A program made the position numbers and the translations under genes. This document shows, piece after piece, positions 27,364 to 38,100 of a DNA stretch of 64,000 bases. The stretch comes from Hymenobacter cellulosilyticus (GTDB taxonomy: Bacteria > Bacteroidota > Bacteroidia > Cytophagales > Hymenobacteraceae): positions 1 to 64,000 of the forward strand of contig NZ_CP095048.1 in assembly GCF_022919215.1 (NCBI RefSeq), read 5' to 3'. How positions within the stretch are numbered: the stretch's first letter is position 1; each line of letters opens with the position of its first letter. The notes under the pieces are model-generated. The model ran no database searches. It was not told the origin of the DNA and was given only the letters and a program-made list of their open reading frames with translations.

Positions 27364-29619
27364 ATGACCAATCATCCTCCCCAGCCGGCGGCCTCTTCTC
27401 AAACTTTTGCGCTGGTTATTGGCCTAGCGTTGCTAGGCCTGCTGGCCGGCGAGTGGTACGTGCTCCAGCACCCGGCGGAGCTAGCTGCCGCCCGTGCTGC
27501 GCAGCACCAGGCCCAGCAGGCGCCCCCGCTGACGCCCAGCCAGCGCCTGGCTGCCCGGCTGGCCATCCTCAACCAGCAGCGGGCCGAAGCACGGCGGGCG
27601 CGGCTGCAGCGGCAGGCGGCGCCCGTGGTGGGGAAACCGGCCGCCGAGTTGGCCACCCGCACGAGCCGGGCCGGCGACGAGGTGGTGAACAGGGGAGGGG
27701 CAGCAGCGGTGCGCGTGGCCAGCGCCGGGCAGGGGTTCAAAGGCAAGCTGCTGGTCAAAGCCGGCCGGTTCTACGACGCGGCGGGCGGGTATCTGCGGGT
27801 GCTGTTGCTGCTGGTAGCCGTGGCGTTGGTGTTTCTGCCGTCCACGCCGGAGCGCAAGCCCGGGCAGGCCCGCCGCAAGCCCCTGCGGCCCCGGGCCGTG
27901 CGCATCGTGGTGGCCAGCTGCGCGGGCCTGTTCCTGCTCGGCGCCTACGTGCTGCTGGGCATTGCCTCGTATTCGGCCGGCTTTATTCGGGTGGGCTACC
28001 CCGTCGCGGCAATGCTGGTACTGGCCAGCGGCTTCGTGGTGGGGCTGCTGCAGGCCCTGACCAAAAGCCCAGACTTTGGGCTGAGCGTGGAGCGCCGGAA
28101 AGTGGATACGCCCGATGGGTTCAGCCTGCCCACGGAAGGGGGCGGTTGGGTGAACGTACCCAATCCGTACCGGGGCGTGCTGGTGCTGGGCGGCGCCGGG
28201 GCGGGCAAGACTTACTCCATCGGGGAGCCGGTGATTGAGCAGCTGGCGGCCAAGAACTTTGCCGGCCTCATCTACGACTTCAAATTCCCGGTGCTGGCCG
28301 AGACGGCGCAGAAAGCACTGGAGCTGGCCGGGCGCCGGCCGGGTCCGCCGCGGCTGCGGCCCAACGGGGAGCCCGAGCCGGCGGTGGTGCTGCACGTCAT
28401 CAACTTCCGCGACCTGCAGCGCAGCGAGCGGGTGAACCCCTTGCGGGCCGAAGATATGCCCGTGGTGGCCTTTGCCGAGGAGTACTCGCGGGCCATTATC
28501 AACAACCTCAACCCGGCCAGCATCCGCAAGATGGAGTTTTTCGACATCAGCGCGGTGGCCTACCTGACCGGCATCATCTGGTTTTACAAAAAGCACTTCC
28601 CGCGCTACTGCACCATTCCCCACGTGGTGGCCACGGCCATCCACAAGGACTTCAAGCACGTGCTCTCGATGCTGGAAACCGACCCCGAGTGCGCCGGCAT
28701 GGTGCGCAGCATCGTGACGGCCGTGGAGCAGCGGGCCGAAAAGCAGGTAGCCGCCGTGGTGGGCACGCTGCAGGTGATTCTGAACCGCATCAACTCCCCG
28801 GAAATCGTGTGGGTGCTCACGCCCGATGAGGAGAAAGGGGAGGGGTTCTCGCTTAACCTGAACGACCCGAAGCAGCCGGCATTGCTCTGCATCGGCAACG
28901 ACCCGACGCTGAAAGAAACCTTCTCGCCAGTGGTCAGCTGCATCATCACGGTGGCCATCAAACTCATGAATCAGCAGCACAAGCACCGCAGCTACGTCTT
29001 CCTCGATGAGGCCGCCACCGTGTACGTGCCGGGCTTGGAGCTGCTGCCGGCCACGGCCCGCAGCAACAAGGTGGCCACTATTTACATGACCCAGGATTTG
29101 GCTCAAATGACCGACGCCTATGGGCCTGAAAAGATGAAGGTTATGGTCTCCAACCTCAACAACCAGTTTTTCGGCAAGGTCAACTCCCTCGACACGGCCA
29201 AGTTCATTTCCGAGCTCGTGGGCCGGGAGGACAAGCAGATGGTCAGCACCAGCACCGGCAAAAGCCAGGGCGGAGCCGGCAGCCACGGCAGCCACAGCTC
29301 CAACCTGAGCACCAGCTACCAGGAGCGCAACCTGGTGCGGGTGCAGGACGCCATCAGCCTGCAGCAGGGCGAGTTTATCGGCCAGACCGTGGAAACCGAG
29401 CGCACCTTCTTCCAGGGTGTCATCTCCCGGGCCGACGCTACCCCGGAGCGCTTTCCGCTGCACCCGGTGGCCACGTTCGGCGACTGCGAAGCGGATAGCG
29501 CCGAGATGCTCTCGGTGGTGGTGCAGGATAATTACCGGCGGGTTAGCCAGCAGGTAAAAGAAACCCTGGCCCTGCACGCAAACATCTTAGCAGGAGCCAC
29601 AAAGAATGAGGTGGAATAG
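27364..29619 (+). CDS. VirD4/TraG-family type IV coupling protein
   Basis: 751 residues. The N-terminus has a transmembrane helix (FALVIGLALLGLLAGEWYVL), then an Ala/Arg-rich stretch and two or three more hydrophobic segments (VLLLLVAVALVFLPS, GLFLLGAYVLLGIASYSAGF, AAMLVLASGFVVGLL). The cytosolic ATPase follows: VLVLGGAGAGKTYSIGEPVI (Walker A, about residue 280), HRSYVFLDEAATVYVPGLEL (Walker B, about residue 545) and ATIYMTQDLAQM (motif 3). The C-terminus carries a TraM-recognition-like domain. It would pump the relaxase-DNA complex into a conjugation channel supplied in trans, since no T4SS genes are in this window. The gene is intact and strongly GC-rich. A very long open frame on its opposite strand is a shadow. 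Confidence 0.9.
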   Translation: MTNHPPQPAASSQTFALVIGLALLGLLAGEWYVLQHPAELAAARAAQHQAQQAPPLTPSQRLAARLAILNQQRAEARRARLQRQAAPVVGKPAAELATRTSRAGDEVVNRGGAAAVRVASAGQGFKGKLLVKAGRFYDAAGGYLRVLLLLVAVALVFLPSTPERKPGQARRKPLRPRAVRIVVASCAGLFLLGAYVLLGIASYSAGFIRVGYPVAAMLVLASGFVVGLLQALTKSPDFGLSVERRKVDTPDGFSLPTEGGGWVNVPNPYRGVLVLGGAGAGKTYSIGEPVIEQLAAKNFAGLIYDFKFPVLAETAQKALELAGRRPGPPRLRPNGEPEPAVVLHVINFRDLQRSERVNPLRAEDMPVVAFAEEYSRAIINNLNPASIRKMEFFDISAVAYLTGIIWFYKKHFPRYCTIPHVVATAIHKDFKHVLSMLETDPECAGMVRSIVTAVEQRAEKQVAAVVGTLQVILNRINSPEIVWVLTPDEEKGEGFSLNLNDPKQPALLCIGNDPTLKETFSPVVSCIITVAIKLMNQQHKHRSYVFLDEAATVYVPGLELLPATARSNKVATIYMTQDLAQMTDAYGPEKMKVMVSNLNNQFFGKVNSLDTAKFISELVGREDKQMVSTSTGKSQGGAGSHGSHSSNLSTSYQERNLVRVQDAISLQQGEFIGQTVETERTFFQGVISRADATPERFPLHPVATFGDCEADSAEMLSVVVQDNYRRVSQQVKETLALHANILAGATKNEVE

Positions 29620-29698
29620 CCTCGAAAACCCATCAGAAAGCGACGTTCAGCCCCTTTTTGGTGTTGAGTAAGTACACAGCACCCAGACTCCAATCCCT

Positions 29699-29971
29699 AT
29701 GATGAAGAGCTTTTTTACGCCGGCCCCGGCCGGCCTGAACCCCGAGCAGCTCGCCGCTCGCCAAGAGCGGGAGCGCAGCGCCAACAACTCCATTGCCATC
29801 CTGATGAGCAACGGCCCGGCACCGAGTCCGGAGAGCGTGGCCATCATGCAGCGCTACGTGGACGGCGAGTTGAGCATCGACGAGGCCATTGAGCTCAACG
29901 ACGCAGTGCTGCTGGCGCGCTACCAGCCGGGCGCGGCCCCGGCCAGCCCTGAGGACCAATCCGCCCGCTGA
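29699..29971 (+). CDS. VbhA-like antitoxin of a Fic toxin
   Basis: 90 residues, starting MMKSFFTPAPAGLNPEQLAA. The core ANNSIAILMSNGPAPSPESV then RYVDGELSIDEAIE matches VbhA-type antitoxins. The helix before the NG turn (ANNSIAILMSNG) occupies the place of the inhibitory (S/T)xxx(E/D)G helix, but here the acidic residue before Gly appears to be Asn, which would be unusual. The stop overlaps the fic start (TGATG at 29969-29973), so expression is coupled. It would block ATP binding by the Fic protein. Confidence 0.65.
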   Translation: MMKSFFTPAPAGLNPEQLAARQERERSANNSIAILMSNGPAPSPESVAIMQRYVDGELSIDEAIELNDAVLLARYQPGAAPASPEDQSAR

Positions 29972-31350
29972 TGGTAGCCGGCGACCGATTCAGCGACGAG
30001 AACGGAGTACGGATAAACCGGCTGGGCATCACCGATCCCCAGCAACTAGCTCAGGCCGAAACCGACTCCTCCCTGCTGCGTCTGCAGCGGCTCAACCTGC
30101 AGGGCGGCATCCCCGGCGGGCGCTACGACCATGCCCACCTCAAGCAGGTGCACCAGAAGCTGTTCGAAGGCGTCTACCAGTGGGCCGGCGAAACCCGGGC
30201 CGACCGGGAATTTCAGGGCCATAAGCCTACGTACGTCACCGGCTTCAAGGAAACGATGACCTACGCGCCCTACAAGGAGATTGAGCAGCGCCTGAACGCC
30301 ATCGGCACACAGCTGGGCCAGGAGAACTACCTAAAGGGGCTACCGGCGGAGAAGTTTGCTGAGCGGGCCGCCTACTACCTTGACCAGTACAACCACACTC
30401 ATGCCTTTCGGGATGGCAACGGACGCACGCTGCAGGCTACTTTTGTGCAGCTGGGCAAGGAAGCCGGCTACCAGGTTGACTTTGCCCGCATCGACCCGGC
30501 CACGCTCAACCGGGCCCGCGACCTGGCTATGGTGCGTCCGCACGCGCCCGAGGAAGCAGCCAAGAACCTGCAGGCCTTGAAGGCTATGTTTGAGCAGGTA
30601 ATCAGTCCGGCCCCAGGGCTCGAAGCAGAAAAGATACGTGACCCTAGCCAGGCGCGGCCACTGGCGGCCTTGTCAACGCAGATGCAGGCGATGGATGCCC
30701 GGCGCGAGCTGCAGGTGACCGGGTACCGGGTGATGGACATTGTGGCCAATATGCCCGGCGCTGGCAATTACGAGAAGGGCGTAGCGGTGGGGAAGGGGGT
30801 AGAGGCGACAAACCTGAATCCAGCGGCTGTTCAGACGCACCTAGTCCAGTTTCAGCAGGCAGCAGAGAAGATTGCCAAGCATCCCGCCCTGCAGGGACCC
30901 GATGCCCGCCAAGACCAAACGGATGCCAGGCGGTTTCGGGAAGCAGCCGGCCAGGTAAGCACAATTGCCCGGCAGCACAGCGTTGCTCAGCACACTCGGC
31001 AAGAGGTTGGAGGGCAATCATCCACTCATGAGCAAGCCCAGGCCGCATTCGGTGTGGCAGCCACGCAGCTGGCCCGGGTCTTACGCGAGCACGGAGAGCC
31101 GCTGGCCGCCGCTCGCCTGCAGGAAACAATCCGCCACGTGGATCGCAACCCGTACCTGGGAGGATTAAACCGCGAGAATGTCGACCGGGCAATAGCAACG
31201 GCTGAAAAGCTACCCGCGCTCAACAATAGTCGTTCGCTGGAGGAGTTGCGCAATGCCGCAACGGTATTGCAGCTTCCTGTCCAGGCGACCGAGCGACAAT
31301 CTGCCAGCCCCGATCTGACCGTTCGGGGTGCTGACCAGTTGCAGCGATGA
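29971..31350 (+). CDS. Fic-domain protein (toxin-like AMP transferase)
   Basis: 459 residues, starting MVAGDRFSDENGVRINRLGI. The N-terminal Fic domain contains GRYDHAHLKQVHQKLFEGVY then QWAGETR, a flap region TYVTGFKETMTYAPY, and the active loop HTHAFRDGNGRTLQATF (about residue 146-160). The motif is HxFxDGNGRxxQ: the usual last Arg, which contacts the ATP phosphates and the inhibitory Glu, is Gln here. The C-terminal 250 residues are helical and repetitive with no known catalytic domain; they could be a transfer-linked or antitoxin-like extension. Placement directly after the mobilization genes recalls VbhT-like Fic toxins that travel with conjugation. The frame is intact. Confidence 0.8.
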   Translation: MVAGDRFSDENGVRINRLGITDPQQLAQAETDSSLLRLQRLNLQGGIPGGRYDHAHLKQVHQKLFEGVYQWAGETRADREFQGHKPTYVTGFKETMTYAPYKEIEQRLNAIGTQLGQENYLKGLPAEKFAERAAYYLDQYNHTHAFRDGNGRTLQATFVQLGKEAGYQVDFARIDPATLNRARDLAMVRPHAPEEAAKNLQALKAMFEQVISPAPGLEAEKIRDPSQARPLAALSTQMQAMDARRELQVTGYRVMDIVANMPGAGNYEKGVAVGKGVEATNLNPAAVQTHLVQFQQAAEKIAKHPALQGPDARQDQTDARRFREAAGQVSTIARQHSVAQHTRQEVGGQSSTHEQAQAAFGVAATQLARVLREHGEPLAAARLQETIRHVDRNPYLGGLNRENVDRAIATAEKLPALNNSRSLEELRNAATVLQLPVQATERQSASPDLTVRGADQLQR

Positions 31351-31432
31351 ATTTGCCTGCAGCTAGTCAAGGCCGGGCAAGCAAGCTCCGCTAACAAAAG
31401 CCATCAGCGCGTTACAACCAGGCACTGGGTGG

Positions 31433-32107
31433 TCATCTTCTCCTTCTTCCAAACAAGGAGCGTCTCCCGTAGCGGGCCTCCGCCTTGTCAAGCGCTTCTT
31501 CTGCTTTGGACGACTCCGCAGGTGGTGGATACCGCTCGCGTAGCAGGTCATCCAGCAGAAAATCCGGCGCATGAAAAAAAACATCGAGACCAATGGTCTC
31601 CTCAAAGCGGGAACGCTCCTTTAGCTGGTGCTGATATGCATTGTAATACCCGTGTTTGAGATATACGAGCACTGAGTAGCGTCCATCGGTCAAATCGTGA
31701 ATGATGTTCTCCACATAGAACATGTATTCTCCGGTCACGGCCCGCAGGAAATCCAGCTGTAGCTGTTCGCCAACCCGGGGTGTGATGGGTAGGCGGCAGC
31801 TGAATGTCTGTGAGGCCCGCTGGCCAGTCAGGATGAGTTGGTGCTCTACCTGCTTGAAGGGTACGGCATCGGCATCGCTTTCCAGCAGGTGCAGGTAGGC
31901 CGCATATAATGCGTCAAGCCAGCGGCGGTATTTGGACGGGGAAATACCTAGGTCCTGCTGTAGCTTTTTGCCCGTGGGAACCTTTGCGTCGCTATCAAGA
32001 GCGAACAAGACTTTCGCCAGGGGCTGCCACTCCGCATTCTGCTCAGCAAGGCGGCGCAGCACCTTGGGTACTGTTACTAAGTCACGCGTCATCTCCTCCG
32101 ACTTCAT
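31433..32107 (-). CDS. Uncharacterised small protein B flanking the giant helicase
   Basis: 224 residues, starting MKSEEMTRDLVTVPKVLRRL. An N-terminal HTH-like helical segment (GKKLQQDLGISPSKYRRWLD) is followed by a beta-rich C-terminal domain, TPRVGEQLQLDFLRAVTGEY then YVENIIHDLTDGRYSVLVYL and RSRFEETI. The C-terminal domain is clearly homologous to the protein encoded at 40400-41080, on the other side of the helicase gene. I do not recognise a family. It follows the helicase stop by about 92 bases on the same strand and is probably co-transcribed. The basic tail (RYGRRSLFGRRRR) could contact nucleic acid. The frame is intact. Confidence 0.65.
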   Translation of the reverse strand: MKSEEMTRDLVTVPKVLRRLAEQNAEWQPLAKVLFALDSDAKVPTGKKLQQDLGISPSKYRRWLDALYAAYLHLLESDADAVPFKQVEHQLILTGQRASQTFSCRLPITPRVGEQLQLDFLRAVTGEYMFYVENIIHDLTDGRYSVLVYLKHGYYNAYQHQLKERSRFEETIGLDVFFHAPDFLLDDLLRERYPPPAESSKAEEALDKAEARYGRRSLFGRRRR

Positions 32108-32199
32108 CGGGGCGTTTCTTCCGGCTGATAGGATTTAGGCATGGCAAAGCGGATTTAGGAGTGGAAGGATTAGCAAACCACAGGCTAACTCCCTCTGCT

Positions 32200-35100
32200 T
32201 TACTCTTTGTAGTAGCCAGCGAAGTCAACCAGATAGATATGCCCTCGGGTAGCGGCATTCTGCCGCCAATTCTTCAGCGTGTAATCGGTGTTGTGTTTCT
32301 CATCATATTGTTGCGAATCCTGGTAGGTGTAATAGCTAACGCCGGAGACCGCCAGCCCCAGCAGCTCGTCTACCCGCGGCTCCTGCTTGAATGCCCCGTT
32401 CTTAACTGTCCAACCTGCCAACCGTTGCACCATAGCTGCCATTCAGCCCAGGATTTTCCGTTGAATGCCTTCTGAACCTTTATAAGCTTCACGGGGTCAC
32501 CAATCTTGATCTTGTGACGAATGAACTCATACGTTCTATCCTCCCGAGCACCCAGGAGATAAACAGCTTGTCTAGCCCGGGCTTGACGATCCGGCCAGGC
32601 GTTGCTCCTTATTGGCCAGCTGGTACGCCCGCCCTTCCTGCACGGCCGCCTCCCGGTCGTATTGGATGACGGCCAAGCGGTACCGGGCCCGGGTATAAGC
32701 TACGTACAGCAGCCGCCGCTCTTCCTCCGCCACCTGGCGCAGGTTGAGTACTGGCCTCCCGTCCCTATCGGTAGCGAAATCGGCAAAGGATGGCGGAATG
32801 AGCACGGCGTCAAACTCCAGCCCTTTCACCTTGTGCATGGTCGTGAGCACTACTTCCCGCCGCGAGTGGCCCGGCACCAGCTCCGGCATGTGCTTCTCGT
32901 AGAGCTTCATGAAATGGCCATCATCACGTCGGGCCATGTCATCAATGAAGTCCAGCAGGTCCTGATTTGTGGCGTCGTCTTCCTGCTCAACCCTGAACTC
33001 CCGTACCAGGCAATGTACCAGATGGATCAGGTACTCGTCCCACACGCCGGCAAAGCTTTGCAACGTCTGCTGTTTAGCGCGGGCAAACTCCTGCAGGTAG
33101 TTAGGGCTGAGGGGCGCTTCCGGATTTTGCTGGTAGGGCTGAAGCAGGTGCTGAAATTCGCGCGAGGTTACCGGCGAGCTGGAGGCCCCTTGGATACGCA
33201 GGGCCACATCGGGCGGAAGGGTTCGGGACTGCAGTTCGTTGAAAGCGCGGAACACCTCATCGTTGGAGCGCAGCATGACGGCAACCTGCTGGTAGCGCTT
33301 GCCCGGCTCGTATTCGGTTTCTGTTAGCAGCTCATCGAGCTTCACTTTCCAGTCAGTCTTGGTTTCCCGGAAAGACAGCAGCTCGCAATAGCCCATATTT
33401 CGCGCAGGCTTTCGAACGGGCTGCAGGGGTGGAATTGAAAACCGGTCCGGGTTATTGGCCAGCAGCCGGGCCGCCGCCTGCAGGATGCCGGGGTAGGAGC
33501 GGTAGTTGTTGCTTAGGTAATGCTTTTGGGGCTGATACAGCTCCTCAAACTCCGCATAATAGGGATACGGGTCAACCTCACCTCCCTCTGCTACGCGCTC
33601 ATACCCGTAAATGCTCTGATTAGGATCGCCAATAACGCAGAGCTTGGCCGAGCCAACGGGAGCAATGGTTTTGAGCATGGCCAGGCGCTCACCCGTTATG
33701 TCCTGAAACTCGTCCACGAACACGTATTCAACTGGCCCCAACTGCTGGCGAATCAGCCGCGGATTATGGGCCAGCGCCCGGGCCAGCTGCGGTACCCACT
33801 GGCTGAACTCTATGCCCTCCAACTCTCCTTGCAGGCAGCGCCGGCATAATCCATGGAAGGTGTACACGTGCAGTCGCTTAATGAGCTGCCCGTAACCCAA
33901 GGCCCGAAACAGCGTGCTCAACCGGTCCTTGAGCTCAACTACCACGGCCCGGTTGTACGCCAGTACCAGGATCTGGTCTGGTGGGATATTGTTCTTCTGG
34001 ATCAGGCGAGCGACGCGTAGCGTCAGGGTGTGCGTCTTGCCGCTGCCGGGCCCGGCAATCACCTGCAGGTTATCGCTTAGCGGCGCATCATAGACCTGCC
34101 GCTGCTCCGCACTGAGCTTCTCCTCGGCATCCTTAAGCGCCTCCTGCCGAAAGGCCCGCAGCATGGCATGGTCAGGGCCCAGGTGATCTGCCAGCAAGCC
34201 TACCAGGTCAGCGCTACCCTCACAGGCAAAGTACTGCTTGATAAAGGCGTCCTGTTTTTGATGGGGCATCGCGGCCAGGCATTCCAGAGCCAGCAGCCGA
34301 AGCTTTTTAAGCTCCGTTCCTTCTAAAAACTGCTGATGGGTCTGGTAATCCCGCGAAGACTGTTCCTCGTAGTCAGGGGTGGTTTGATCCAGCAGGAACA
34401 GCTCAATGCCCATGGGCATAAAGCTGCCGCCCCTTTGATGTAGCCTAGCGCCCGCGCCAGAAACAGCAGGCTATCTAAATAATCTACCCCGCTTCTTCCA
34501 GTTCCAGCGCCACCACCATGTCGGCGTAGTTGAAGGTGTACTCTCCCGTGAGCGTCTGAGCAGTCACATACTGTAGCAACGCCAGGAGCCGTTTTTTTAA
34601 TTCGGCCAGGGGCTTGCGCCAGAGAGAGTCGTGGCGGTTACCGTTATAAATCAGCTGCGTTACGCCCGGCTCACTGCGGTCGCGCACGTTCATGACGGAT
34701 TGCAGCCGCGTGTTAGGCAGCAGCCGTACCAGCTTCAGGGCGAATTTAGCCCGCTTCTCCCGCCAGTCCGCTGCCAGATCCTTAGCGGTTGTCTTCTTGT
34801 CAACCGGCTTCCCTTTTTTGAGCGGTGTCCAATAGATGTGGTCCGGCTGAAGGTGTTCAGCCGCCACTTCCCCCACCAGCCGGTCCAGCTCATTGCCGTC
34901 CAAGCTGCGTTGCGTCTGGGGAGCTATTGGGGCCAGGAGACGCTCCGCCAGCAGAAACACCGACTCCACCAGCGGCAAGTCCCGTTTGTTCCAGCGGGAT
35001 TCCTGCCAGGCTTTGAGCTCTGCTTCCCGCAGCTGCGTCAGCTCCAGATGCAGTTTCCGGTCAATGGATATGGCCTTGATCTTCTGGGCCAGAAACAGAA

Positions 35101-38100
35101 ACCGGAACAGCTCGGCGTGTCGGCTTTTACCCGATAGCGCTTTGAGTTCTTCCATCGGCATGCTCACAGCGGTGGCTTCGCGATACTTCGATGCGTGCAG
35201 CTGGGCAATAAATTGCTGCATCTGCGCCCGCTCCGTATCGTCTTTGATTTTCAGATAGCTGGGCTTCTCCAGTAGCAGCAGAGGTAGAAACGAGGGGGTA
35301 AATAGCCCGAGGCGAATACGACCCAGCAGTTCCAGCCAGTGCAGCGCCAGGCGGAACCGGACATCGTCCTCTTCTTTCTCATCGGCATCCCGCTGCCACA
35401 AATCCAGCGGCAGTGCCAAGGGCTCATGCACCAGTGTATCCAGCTCCCGGTACTTCTGCGCATACTGGTGAATCAGCTGTTGTGTCTTCAGCACGTACTC
35501 CCAGCTCAGTGCGGATTTGTGCTGCAGGTCGCGCAGCACCTGAAAATCCCGGCTGGCCATTACACAAACGGCCTGGATAGGATGGGCTTCAGAGAATCCG
35601 GCTGCCTCCAGCGCAGCCCGGTTTCGGCCCGCCCGGCCTACCTCCTGCAGGAAATCCTCAAAGGCGGAAGAGGGTCCCAGGTGGTATACGTAATGGATGT
35701 TTTTGATATCCATTCCCATGCCGAAGGCCTTGGTTGCCACCAGCACCACCGTTTCACCCGTCTGATACGCGGCGTACTTGCGCTCCCGGTCAAAGCCATC
35801 CAGCCCGGCATGGAAGTAATCAATCTGCTCGGCCCAGGGCAGCCCCGCTTCAGTGGCCAGCTCACTAAGCTGTTGAACTGCTTCTTCGGCCCGGCGGCGG
35901 GTCCGCACGAAAATAAGTACCCGGCTCACACTCGCATCGAAGGTCTTCTGCTGCAGGTTCCGCACGACGGTTTCCGCCTGCTGGACTTCTTCCTTGACCC
36001 GCTCAAAGCTCATGCGGATGTGCTCCCGCACCGGATTATAGGCTATTTCTCCTGGTCGCTCTATCATACAAATAGCTGCGTAAACTCCTGATAGATCTTT
36101 TCTGAGACGGTGGCCGAAAACAAGAGCACCGGGAAACGGCGGGAGCTTCCTTCCCGGAAGCGCTGAACGGCCTTCCCGGAATACAGGTAGTCGGGCCGGA
36201 ACTCGTGCCCCCATTGCGAAATGCAGTGTGCTTCATCGTACACCGCGTACTCCAAGCCTTGGTCGTTATTGAAGCGCTGCAGGAAGGCCTTGGTAAAGGC
36301 TCCGCTCCGGAAGCGCTCCGGGGTTATGAATAACAGGGAAATCTCCCCGCCCGCCAGCCGACGGTAAATCTGCGGCAGCTCATCCCGCTTATCCTGGTTG
36401 ATGTATTCCACGCTGCTGTAAAAGCCAAGCTTCCACAGGGCATTTACCTGGTCTTCCATCAAGGCCTTGAGGGGCGTGACGACAATGGTCAACCGGTTGG
36501 TAAAGGCGCTGCGGTACAAGGCCGGGGCCTGGAACAGCAGGGATTTGCCCCGCCCGTGGGCAGCGAGACCAGTAAGTCCGTCTGGGCGGGAAGGATCTTA
36601 TTGAGATAGGGCTGCTGGTGATCATACCAGGGATGGCCCTCCAGAAAGACTTTGCTCAGCAAGGTCTTGGCTTCCTCCAGGTCCAGCGTAAACTCCTGTT
36701 CCGGACGGGCACTCAGCAGCACCTGGTCGATCGTATGAGCGGCAGTGAGGTATTCCTCCTCGGTGGCCCAGAGAGCATCCGTGAAGTACTTCTGCATCTG
36801 CCAGGACTGCTCCAGGGCGGGAAAGTCACCCAAGCGGGGGTCCAGCAGCCAAAGATGATTGTCATCGTGGTTGTCCAGTAGCCGGGAGCGCAGCTGCTGC
36901 ACCAGTGGCTGCTGCAGCTTCAGCAGGAAAAACAGGTCACGCTCGAGCACGTCCTCCACGCTGCTGTCCTCAGCGGAACGGTTCTCCGGGGAACCAACCG
37001 ACTCGCTTGCCTCCACGTCCCGGGACTGTAGCCTTGCCCGGTCGAATAGCTGGGAGCCCCGGGCCAGAAAGTAGTTTTCAAGCAGGTTGAAGCTTTCCAG
37101 CACAAACTGAACCGGTCCCAGGTAATTAGCTTCTACCACGGCCGTTGCCTGACTGATCGGCACAATCAGGAGCCGCCGGCCCGATCCGTACTGGTGCAAT
37201 AGCTCCAAGCGACGACCCAGCGCGGCCTCCCGCCGCGGTATGAAAAAACCCTGACCCGGAAATATGCCTCCAAGGGCTCTACTTCCTCGAACCGCTGCAG
37301 GAGCAATACCAGGGGGAGAAGCTGCTGCGCTCCAAGATTTCCTTAACCAGAATGGCTTGTAGCAGCCAATAGCGGGAACGGTAGATGGTTTCCGGGTTGA
37401 AAGGCGTAATGCCCAGCCGTCGCTGCAGCGGCAGCTGGGCTAATCCCAGCCACGTTACCTGCTGACGAAGAAGTGGGCGCTCCGCTCCACTCACTACGTG
37501 CATTCGCGACGGCGCCAGTGAGGTAAGGAGCGCCTCCCAGTCAAAGCTGCCCCAGATGCGAAACTGTCCGTACAGATGCTTTTCCAACCACAGATTGGTA
37601 TAGGCGGCAGGAACCTGTGCCCCAAGCTCCGCCGCCTGATCACGGCGGAGCGCTACGAAGCTCTGGCCACCAGAAAATTTGATCCATGCGGGCCGGGTGG
37701 CCGGGCTCGCCAGCACATCAGCGGTGGCCAGCTCCCGCAACAGCAGCTTGCGGCCTAACGTGATGAGGTCAGGCTCCAGGACGATCACTTCCAGGTCTGG
37801 CTGGTCCTGTAGCTGCGTCAGGTGCGCCAGCAGCTGCTCCGCACTCAGGCAGATTCGCAGCCCATCCTGCCACAATGGTGTCGTCGGGGCGTGATGACAC
37901 TTGCTAAAGTCCACGATTGCCTGCAGGCGGTGCCGGAAAGCCGGAGCCATATTGGCCGGCACGGTGGGAATCTGGGCTTGCCGGCAATACCGGAAGTATC
38001 GTCCCGCGATAACGCGCTCAGCCGGGTGGTCTACCAGTTGTTCCAATACCGGCTCCTGGAGCACCTGCCGATAAGGAGCTGGCGTGTTGTCTGAATCCCA

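Noticed and set aside
27481..29577. 698-residue open frame opposite the coupling protein
   Set aside because: Shadow frame of GC-rich coding DNA; no motifs, and the plus strand has clear VirD4/TraG motifs.
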